From Gammaproteobacteria bacterium (GTDB taxonomy: Bacteria > Pseudomonadota > Gammaproteobacteria > GCA-001735895), in contig JANTFY010000048.1 in NCBI GenBank assembly GCA_024763185.1, positions 1 through 11,983 of the forward strand: a stretch of DNA of 11,983 nucleotides, written 5' to 3'. The position numbers and the translations under genes were made by a program. The notes under the pieces are model-generated. The model was not told the DNA's origin and did not search any database. It worked only from the letters and a program-made list of their open reading frames with translations. Below are positions 7,789 through 11,983 of this stretch, piece by piece (position 1 is the first letter of the stretch; every line of letters begins with the position of its first letter).

Positions 7789-8177
7789 TAGTTAATGCCT
7801 GCCATTCTCTGTTGCTCACGCACATATTGAGTAATATGCGTAATATCTTCTGGCGAAACTCCTGGCACAGGCTTCATGTCACCAAACTGCCAGTGATGTG
7901 AACGAACGCCATTCTTAACCGCAAGATTGAAAGACAAATCAGCATGATGACGCGGATTGTAGGTATCGTGAACCAGGGGTGGCCCAAATTGTGTACCACT
8001 CCCTTCTGCGCCATGGCAGCTGAGGCAATTTGCGTTGAAAAGCAACTCCCCCTGGACACTATCACCAACAAAACCCTGGGGTGGTAAATAGAGAGGATTG
8101 CTTGACCCTGCGCCGTCAGGGACATCACAGGCCGCAAGAGTGAAAGAGCCACATACTGCTATTAAAATATTCCTCAT
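7788..8177 (-). CDS. Lipoprotein monohaem cytochrome c (cassette copy 2, short type)
   Basis: A 129-residue cytochrome c whose signal ends in a lipobox, TLAAC, with Cys17 as the likely lipid-modified residue. It is probably tethered to a membrane facing the periplasm; Asp at +2 would, by the usual enterobacterial rule, favour the inner membrane. The haem motif is CLSCH (51-55) and probable axial Met101 lies in HHWQFGDMKPVPG. Conserved additional His occur at 70, 77, 78, 94 and 95. It is the paralogue of the soluble cytochrome at 4305-4673 (42 of 82 ungapped identities). It overlaps the upstream gene by four bases and touches the downstream cytochrome at TAATG, so three consecutive genes are translationally coupled. 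Membrane tethering may place it close to CopA or to a respiratory donor or acceptor (inference). Confidence 0.87.
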   Translation of the reverse strand: MRNILIAVCGSFTLAACDVPDGAGSSNPLYLPPQGFVGDSVQGELLFNANCLSCHGAEGSGTQFGPPLVHDTYNPRHHADLSFNLAVKNGVRSHHWQFGDMKPVPGVSPEDITHITQYVREQQRMAGIN

Positions 8178-8512
8178 CGAGCCTGTCCTTTTCTTGGTGG
8201 TTTATTACAACAGCTAGGAGGTGGCGCAGACGCGTTTTCTCGGGCTACCGTATCGAGATAATCTAGCCAGAAAGATTTGAACCCATACAAAAATCCTTTC
8301 TCGATCTTAAAACCAGAATCTAAAAGAAGCTGAACAATTTCTGAAAATTTATAAACCTGTTGATCATAAGTCACTTCTAGCTTGTTCCTATCTATTTGAA
8401 CGTTACTTATCCCGACATCAAGCAACCTTGCGGGAAGCAATTTGTCAGACGGACTCCCGTTTGCACAGTCTTTAAGAGAAAATTTTCTGGAAATAGGTAA
8501 TGATTTTTTCAT
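8174..8512 (-). CDS. Small heavy-metal-associated-like protein without CxxC, C-terminal CC
   Basis: A 112-residue protein with no signal peptide, probably cytoplasmic. Residues about 25-68 read like a ferredoxin-fold metal-associated domain: a strand and turn (LLDVGISNVQID), then KLEVTYDQQ and a helix ending LLLDSGF. The CxxC metal site expected in the first loop is absent. Cys appear instead at 16 (KDCANGS) and as a pair at 101-102 in a Pro-rich tail (APPPSCCNKPP), so metal could still be held through these. I prefer the ATG at 8512, with GAGG eight bases upstream; an ATG at 8530 would add six residues and overlap the SHOCT gene by eight bases, but has no good ribosome site. It overlaps the next cytochrome gene by four bases. 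It could be a copper chaperone or sensor feeding CopA; the function is unproven. Confidence 0.7.
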   Translation of the reverse strand: MKKSLPISRKFSLKDCANGSPSDKLLPARLLDVGISNVQIDRNKLEVTYDQQVYKFSEIVQLLLDSGFKIEKGFLYGFKSFWLDYLDTVARENASAPPPSCCNKPPRKGQAR

Positions 8513-8522
8513 ACTCCAAACC

Positions 8523-8747
8523 TCATCCATCAGATAACAAACGCTTCATTTCCTCATACTGATTTGCATCGATTTCACCTCTGGCAAATCTTTTCCTTAA
8601 TATATCCATCTCAGATTCTTTCTCATTTTCCGGACTCTTTTGTCTTTTCATTGAAGTAGCCAACCAGACAATCGCCACGATAACCAGCACCCAAAAGATC
8701 AACATGAAGAAAGACCATCCACCCATTGCATATTCATTCATGTACAT
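8523..8747 (-). CDS. Small membrane protein with SHOCT domain
   Basis: A 74-residue protein with one membrane helix (about 11-31, FFMLIFWVLVIVAIVWLA) followed by a charged linker and a C-terminal SHOCT motif (about 47-72): MDILRKRFARGEIDANQYEEMKRLL. SHOCT segments are short helical modules found at the ends of many bacterial membrane proteins and are thought to mediate oligomer or partner contacts. The start at 8747 is fixed by a perfect AGGAGG eight bases... upstream region 8754-8759; the frame stays open further upstream through a hairpin, but no comparable ribosome site exists there. Small SHOCT proteins often accompany metal-resistance operons. Here it might anchor or organise the cytochrome and CopA proteins encoded just downstream (inference). 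The stop lies ten bases before the preferred start of the next gene. Confidence 0.78.
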   Translation of the reverse strand: MYMNEYAMGGWSFFMLIFWVLVIVAIVWLATSMKRQKSPENEKESEMDILRKRFARGEIDANQYEEMKRLLSDG

Positions 8748-8753
8748 TTCACA

Positions 8754-8759
8754 CCTCCT
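8754..8759 (-). promoter_or_regulatory. Strong Shine-Dalgarno site deciding the SHOCT gene start
   Basis: AGGAGG on the minus strand, six bases before the ATG at 8747. It selects this start over in-frame upstream codons (TTG at 8846, ATG at 8825) that would translate through the hairpin. It also lies just after the T-rich tail of that hairpin. Confidence 0.8.
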
Positions 8760-8766
8760 GCTTTTG

Positions 8767-8815
8767 AAAAAGAACGGGTGCCTCTGAAAATCTCTGGTAA
8801 AAAAAGAGGCACCCG
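8767..8815 (-). terminator. Intrinsic terminator or attenuator hairpin
   Basis: A perfect 11-base inverted repeat, CGGGTGCCTCT and AGAGGCACCCG (8805-8815 and 8775-8785), encloses a 19-base loop. On the minus strand it is followed by TTCTTTTTC, so it has the shape of a Rho-independent terminator for transcripts coming from the Met-rich gene that ends at 8847. Only about 20 bases separate it from the SHOCT start and I see no promoter there. Downstream genes are therefore either reached by read-through or controlled here. A competing stem, GGCCC at 8819-8823 with GGGTGCC at 8808-8814 (one bulge), would break the terminator. The long loop makes termination strength uncertain. It could instead be an mRNA-stabilising stem. 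Confidence 0.6.
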
Positions 8816-8846
8816 CAAGGGCCATACAAACCCTAAAAACCAACAA

Positions 8847-9245
8847 TCACCTATTTTTCTGGAGATCAACCAATTCGCCTATTAAAGACTCTATACTGGC
8901 CAGTTTCTGATCCATCCCTCTCATCTGATCCATATGCACTCGCATCATGTTATGCATCATTTGAGGGTCCATCATGTTGTTATGGGGCATATTCCGATTC
9001 CCTTGCTGACGCATGGTCATCATGTTCTGCATCATTTGCGGGTCCATCATCATGCCATTTTGCTGTCCTCTCATCATGGGCATGGGTGGTCGTTGATTTT
9101 GCTGCATCCATTGCTGACGCATAACTTCCCTCATTTGAGGTGGCATCGAAGAGTTATTGGCAAGCTGATCATGATTGGCATTGTCAGCCATTGCCGTGGT
9201 AGAAGTGACTAATACACTTATGAGTAAAATATTGATTTTTTTCAT
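8847..9245 (-). CDS. Met-rich periplasmic protein, probable copper-binding
   Basis: A 132-residue secreted protein with a signal peptide (about 1-20, ending TTAMA). The mature part is dominated by Met, Gln, Asn and His: 27 Met in the full chain. MMDPQMM occurs at 66-72 and again at 91-97, each followed by a further NMM, giving an internal repeat of 25 residues. The end (about 108-130, MRGMDQKLASIESLIGELVDL) looks like a single amphipathic helix. Met clusters bind Cu+ and Ag+ through thioether sulfur in several periplasmic copper proteins, so a Cu+ buffer or chaperone between CopA and the oxidases is likely (inference). I cannot assign it to a named family. AGAGG seven to eight bases before the ATG supports this start. 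Low complexity may make homology searches unreliable. Confidence 0.8.
   Translation of the reverse strand: MKKINILLISVLVTSTTAMADNANHDQLANNSSMPPQMREVMRQQWMQQNQRPPMPMMRGQQNGMMMDPQMMQNMMTMRQQGNRNMPHNNMMDPQMMHNMMRVHMDQMRGMDQKLASIESLIGELVDLQKNR
8944..9050 (-). repeat. Direct repeat, 75-base period, inside the Met-rich gene
   Basis: Two 32-base copies (8944-8975 and 9019-9050) match at 30 positions and lie exactly 75 bases apart. They encode the duplicated MMDPQMM(x)NMM block. The repeat keeps the reading frame (25 codons), which fits duplication of a metal-binding unit. Confidence 0.8.
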
Positions 9246-9309
9246 GTTGAATCCTCTTAACTGATTATCGAGCTAATTACCGGAGTAAATAGCCAACAAA
9301 TATCTTAAA

Positions 9310-9325
9310 CCTGAAAGACTTCAGG
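9310..9325 (-). terminator. Weak hairpin between the Cys-rich and Met-rich genes
   Basis: A six-base stem, CCTGAA and TTCAGG, with a four-base loop. It lies ten bases after the end of the Cys-rich gene and is followed on the minus strand by TTTAAG. On the plus strand it is followed by CTTTT. The stem is short, so it may be a weak terminator, an mRNA 3' stem, or chance. Confidence 0.3.
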
Positions 9326-9335
9326 CTTTTGAGGA

Positions 9336-9701
9336 TTAAACAATAGGGGGGCGTTTTAAGAGTTCAGGATAAAAGGAGATTATTTGGGCATCAGGATCAT
9401 ATAGCTTTATTCCTGATGATAGAATAGACGGCCATTGAAATAGGCCGCTCGTTTGGAATGTTGGGAAATTGATCTGGGAAACACAGTTGTAGAATGATTT
9501 ACACGTAGACTCGTGGTCCATTTTACAACTCTTACTGTCCGTGCCATCCATCATCGTTACACAACTGGTGTCATGAGTCATTTCCATGCTCATAACATCC
9601 ATAGGATTGGCCAAATCATTCGCAAACGACCACTGAACAGGACTGATTGACATCATCAGTACCAATATCCAGGAAATAATTGATCGATTGTTAATGTTCA
9701 T
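9336..9701 (-). CDS. Small Cys/Met-rich secreted protein (paralogue of 4737-5078), function unknown
   Basis: A 121-residue protein with an amino-terminal export signal (about 8-27, IISWILVLMMSISPVQWSFA). A Met- and Cys-rich segment follows: MDVMSMEM (35-42), then Cys at 47, 59, 67 and 73. The remainder is less distinctive and ends LLKRPPIV. The layout and the RPPI end match the other Cys-rich protein at 4737-5078. They are probably diverged paralogues, although the middle parts share little. The Cys and Met content and the copper-cluster setting suggest periplasmic metal binding (inference). It is the first gene of the cluster, 132 bases after rnhB on the same strand. The ribosome site is poor: I see no clear purine-rich element before the ATG, so the start is less sure than for its neighbours. 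Confidence 0.68.
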   Translation of the reverse strand: MNINNRSIISWILVLMMSISPVQWSFANDLANPMDVMSMEMTHDTSCVTMMDGTDSKSCKMDHESTCKSFYNCVSQINFPTFQTSGLFQWPSILSSGIKLYDPDAQIISFYPELLKRPPIV

Positions 9702-9833
9702 TTGTTGTCAATGAGCTTAAGTTCAATTTATATCGACTGATCAAATTCTAATTAGTTCAACTGATTTTATTATTCCTGAATAAATATTCGATTACCACTG
9801 ATAGCCTAGAAAGCTTCCAGTTGAAAGAGCTGA
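9702..9833 (-). promoter_or_regulatory. AT-rich intergenic region ahead of the copper cluster, probable promoter region
   Basis: These 132 bases separate rnhB from the first copper-cluster gene. They are AT-rich, unlike rnhB, and hold two TTGAAC copies on the minus strand (about 9755 and 9726), the first of which could be a -35 element. I find no well-spaced -10 box and no recognisable CueR or CopR operator, so the promoter is inferred from position only. Confidence 0.35.
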
Positions 9834-10424
9834 TCAGGTGTTTACCAGCACTTCCCGCACTGGCCTGAAACTACGTCTATGCACCGGCGACACCCCATGC
9901 TCTATTAACAGTTCACGGTGTAATTTGGTTGGATACCCCTTGTGTTTGGCGAGCTGGTATTGCGGGTACAGGCGATCGAGTTCCATCATCTGTCGGTCAC
10001 GGTACTGCTTGGCAAGGATGGAAGCCGCACTGATGCAGGCCTCGGTCAGATCACCTTTCACGATGGCTTCAACCTCGTAACCCGATATTTCGGGCTCGTG
10101 ATTGCCGTCCACCTGAACCTTGTACGGCCGAATGGACAAACTTAACACGGCCCTTTTCATCGCCAGCATACTGGCCTGTAAAATATTGATCTCATCGATT
10201 TCCTCGACCGTGGCCTCGGCCACCGACCAGCTCAGGGCATTTTTCTGTATCGCCTGCTCAAACAGGATGCGTTTCTTTTCACTGAGCTTTTTGGAGTCGG
10301 TCAGCCCCTCGATCGGATTGTGCGGATCGAGAATCACCGCGGCAGCGACCACGGATCCGGCCAAGGGTCCGCGACCTGCCTCATCCACGCCGGCGATGAG
10401 TCCTCCATCAGATTGGTAATTCAT
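9834..10424 (-). CDS. rnhB: Ribonuclease HII
   Basis: A complete 196-residue RNase HII, which cuts the RNA strand of RNA-DNA hybrids and nicks DNA at single ribonucleotides in the cytoplasm. The N-terminal GVDEAGRGPLAG (12-23) carries catalytic Asp14 and Glu15. The other two acidic residues are Asp106 in VDGN (105-108) and Asp125 in VKGD (122-125). The SAASILAK helix (132-139) and HKGYPTKLH (161-169) are also family hallmarks. The length is typical of the bacterial enzyme. In many proteobacteria rnhB follows lpxB at the end of the lpx operon. Here its 5' side faces a divergent sugar-nucleotide pair, which may be a remnant of that neighbourhood. The ribosome site is weak (AGGA, distant). Local base composition is more GC-rich than in the copper genes after it. 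Confidence 0.96.
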   Translation of the reverse strand: MNYQSDGGLIAGVDEAGRGPLAGSVVAAAVILDPHNPIEGLTDSKKLSEKKRILFEQAIQKNALSWSVAEATVEEIDEINILQASMLAMKRAVLSLSIRPYKVQVDGNHEPEISGYEVEAIVKGDLTEACISAASILAKQYRDRQMMELDRLYPQYQLAKHKGYPTKLHRELLIEHGVSPVHRRSFRPVREVLVNT

Positions 10425-10447
10425 TAGTGTTATTGGTCCTGGCTGTC

Positions 10448-10453
10448 TATAAT
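10448..10453 (+). promoter_or_regulatory. Candidate -10 element for the divergent sugar-nucleotide genes
   Basis: A perfect TATAAT lies 28 bases before the ATG at 10482, inside the 57-base gap between divergent genes. A poor -35 (TTAGTG at 10424-10429, spacing 18) overlaps the rnhB start codon. The box is convincing, the -35 is not. Confidence 0.5.
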
Positions 10454-10481
10454 GCAGCGTTTATTTTAGTGAGACGTCTGT

Positions 10482-11420
10482 ATGTCGAAAATTCTAAATG
10501 TTGCGGTAATCGGTGTCGGTCACCTGGGTAAATGGCATGCCGATAAATACGCCGCTGCCGATGACTGCAATCTGGTCGCGGTGGTCGATTCCGATCTGCA
10601 AACAGCACGCGCCGTGGCCGACAAACATGGTGCCGAAGCCCTCACTGATTATCAAGAAATTTTACCGCGAATTGATGCCGTCAGTCTGGTAGTGCCAACC
10701 AGCCTGCACTTCCACATTGCGCAGGATTGCCTGCAAGCCGGTGTCCATTGCCTGATTGAAAAACCAATTACCGAAACCGTAGAAGAAGCACAGACACTGA
10801 TCGATATTGCCCGGCAAAAAAACCTGGTCCTGCAGGTGGGCCATATCGAGCGATTTAACTCGGTGATGATGGATATCGACCAGATTCTAGATCAACCGAA
10901 ATTTATCGAATCCACCCGCCTCGCGCCCTTTACCCCGCGCGCCACGGATGTCAGCGTGATACTGGATTTGATGATTCATGACATCGATATCATTCTCGAT
11001 TTAATCGACAGCCCTATCCGCAACATCAGCGCCAGTGGAATCTCCGTGTTATCCGATGAAATTGATATCGCCAATGCGCGGTTGGAATTTGCCAGTGGTT
11101 GTGTGGCCAATGTAACGGCCAGCCGCATCAGTCGAAAACGCGAGCGCAAGATCCGCCTGTTCCAGAAAGATACCTATATATCCGCTGACTTCCAGGAAAA
11201 AATTCTGGCTGTGAATCGCAAGGGTGACCAACAGACGGATAATGGTTTCCACGACATTACGCACAGTGAAAAAACCTATGAGGATACCGACGCATTGAAT
11301 CTGGAGGTTCAGGATTTTATTCACTGCATCAAAACCGGAGACCGGCCCAAGGTCAATGGCGAAGACGGTAAACGTGCCTTGCAAACCGCCATCGAAATTA
11401 CCCGGCTGATCAAGGGTTAA
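10482..11420 (+). CDS. gnnA: Gfo/Idh/MocA-family oxidoreductase, probable UDP-GlcNAc 3-dehydrogenase (GnnA-like)
   Basis: A 312-residue NAD(P)-dependent sugar dehydrogenase. The Rossmann start is VAVIGVGHLGKWHA (7-20, with Gly11, Gly13, Gly16). EKP (93-95) is the family's conserved Lys-Pro motif, followed by QVGHIERFN (118-126). DLMIHDIDI (162-170) has the His166/Asp167 found at the catalytic site of the family. The next gene is a DegT-family aminotransferase. In Acidithiobacillus ferrooxidans and Leptospira such a pair (GnnA, GnnB) oxidises and then aminates C3 of UDP-GlcNAc for amide-linked lipid A, and the closeness to rnhB (often an lpx-operon neighbour) agrees. The alternative is a WlbA-like or other amino-sugar dehydrogenase for O-antigen; sequence reading alone cannot separate these. 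The ribosome site is weak; the start is supported by the Rossmann motif position. Confidence 0.8.
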   Translation: MSKILNVAVIGVGHLGKWHADKYAAADDCNLVAVVDSDLQTARAVADKHGAEALTDYQEILPRIDAVSLVVPTSLHFHIAQDCLQAGVHCLIEKPITETVEEAQTLIDIARQKNLVLQVGHIERFNSVMMDIDQILDQPKFIESTRLAPFTPRATDVSVILDLMIHDIDIILDLIDSPIRNISASGISVLSDEIDIANARLEFASGCVANVTASRISRKRERKIRLFQKDTYISADFQEKILAVNRKGDQQTDNGFHDITHSEKTYEDTDALNLEVQDFIHCIKTGDRPKVNGEDGKRALQTAIEITRLIKG

Positions 11421-11460
11421 ACCCAGAACACTTTATTTAAGACTATAAGCAGGACTGATT

Positions 11461-11983
11461 ATGCAAATACCCATGGTTGACCTTAAAGGTCAGTATGAAA
11501 ACCTGAAACCTGAAATCGATGCCGCCATGATCCAGGCCTTGGGTGAAACCCGCTTTATACTCGGCCCCAACGTGCAGGCATTCGAACAGGAAGCCGCTGA
11601 TTACCTCGGTGTTAAACATGCGATCAGCTGTGCCTCCGGCACCGATGCCCTGCACCTGGCCTTGCTGGCCGCCGGCATCAAGCCAGGAGACGAAGTGATC
11701 ACCACGGCGTTCACCTTTATTGCAACCGCCGAGGCCATTCGTTACGTGGGCGCCACACCGGTGTTTGTCGATATTCTGCCGGATACTTTAAATATCAACC
11801 CGCAACGTATCCGCGAGGCGGTTACCGACAAAACCAGCGCGATCATCCCCGTGCATATCTTCGGTCAGGCCGCCGAGATGGATGAAATTATGGCCATTGC
11901 CCATGAACATGACCTGAAGGTCATCGAAGATTGTGCGCAATCTTTTGGCAGCCATTACCATAACACCATGACCGGTGGCATTG
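11461..11983 (+). CDS. gnnB: DegT/DnrJ/EryC1-family sugar aminotransferase, 3' part beyond window (GnnB-like)
   Basis: The first 174 codons of a PLP-dependent sugar aminotransferase, open at the window edge. The beginning QIPMVDLKGQY and RFILGPNVQAFE (31-42) are typical of the family. ASGTDAL (58-64) binds the PLP phosphate, VHIFGQ (131-136) is conserved, and Asp157 in EDCAQSFGS should contact the pyridine nitrogen. The catalytic Lys would lie beyond the edge. AGGA six bases before the ATG supports the start. It follows the oxidoreductase after 40 bases and is surely its partner: the 3-keto sugar made by the dehydrogenase would receive an amino group here. GnnB is the favoured assignment; a WlbC/WecE-type O-antigen enzyme is the alternative. 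Confidence 0.83.
   Translation, partial: MQIPMVDLKGQYENLKPEIDAAMIQALGETRFILGPNVQAFEQEAADYLGVKHAISCASGTDALHLALLAAGIKPGDEVITTAFTFIATAEAIRYVGATPVFVDILPDTLNINPQRIREAVTDKTSAIIPVHIFGQAAEMDEIMAIAHEHDLKVIEDCAQSFGSHYHNTMTGGI

Noticed and set aside
7874..8152. Second minus-strand open frame over the lipoprotein cytochrome
   Set aside because: It overlaps a cytochrome with lipobox, CLSCH and axial Met in another frame and shows no coherent features.
8748..8846. Longer SHOCT protein starting at TTG 8846 or ATG 8825
   Set aside because: It would need translation through the hairpin, and a perfect AGGAGG lies just before the ATG at 8747. The upstream residues look random.
8934..9212. Plus-strand open frame rich in His
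   Set aside because: It is the complement of the Met-rich gene: ATG runs on one strand read as CAT (His) on the other. The minus-strand frame has a signal peptide and ribosome site.
11443..11655. Minus-strand open frame across the aminotransferase start
   Set aside because: The plus strand carries a clear DegT-family protein with ribosome site; the minus frame is its shadow.

Overview
The window looks like a proteobacterial chromosome, most likely a gammaproteobacterium. The basis is a RNase HII gene of proteobacterial type beside a lipid A-type sugar gene pair, and a dense set of periplasmic c-type cytochromes, Tat-exported multicopper oxidases and a CopA-type ATPase. There is no phage, insertion sequence, CRISPR array, rRNA or tRNA that I can see.

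Region 1 (1-9701, all minus strand) is one long copper-handling cluster. In transcription order it encodes: a Cys-rich secreted protein (9701-9336); a Met-rich periplasmic protein (9245-8847); a hairpin that could be a terminator or attenuator; a SHOCT membrane protein (8747-8523); a metal-associated-like protein lacking CxxC (8512-8174); a lipoprotein cytochrome c (8177-7788); a second cytochrome c (7788-7345); the Cu+ ATPase CopA (7352-5142); a second Cys-rich secreted protein (5078-4737); a cytochrome c (4673-4305); a cytochrome c fused to a complete DsbC-like disulfide isomerase (4289-3186); a laccase-like multicopper oxidase (3175-1784); a CueO-like Met-rich multicopper oxidase (1773-277); and the start of a cytochrome c'/c556 (263 to the edge). 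Genes overlap or lie within 10-63 bases of each other, except around the hairpin and before the Met-rich gene.

A plausible joint role (inference): CopA pumps Cu+ out of the cytoplasm, Met- and Cys-rich proteins hold it in the periplasm, the two oxidases convert it to Cu2+, the cytochromes carry electrons to or from this chemistry, and the DsbC domain repairs disulfides wrongly formed by copper. The two cytochrome pairs on either side of copA are duplicates of one two-gene cassette. One copy gained a lipobox and the other a DsbC domain. No copper regulator (CueR, CopRS or CsoR type) is present in the window.

Region 2 (9834-10424, minus) is rnhB. Region 3 (10482-11983, plus) is divergent and holds a Gfo/Idh/MocA oxidoreductase followed by the start of a DegT-family aminotransferase. 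This pair is a good candidate for GnnA/GnnB, which make the 3-amino sugar nucleotide used for amide-linked lipid A. Hand counts of individual lines suggest regions 2-3 are more GC-rich than the copper cluster, so 9702-9833 may be the edge of an acquired copper island. No stretch over 300 bases lacks a gene.
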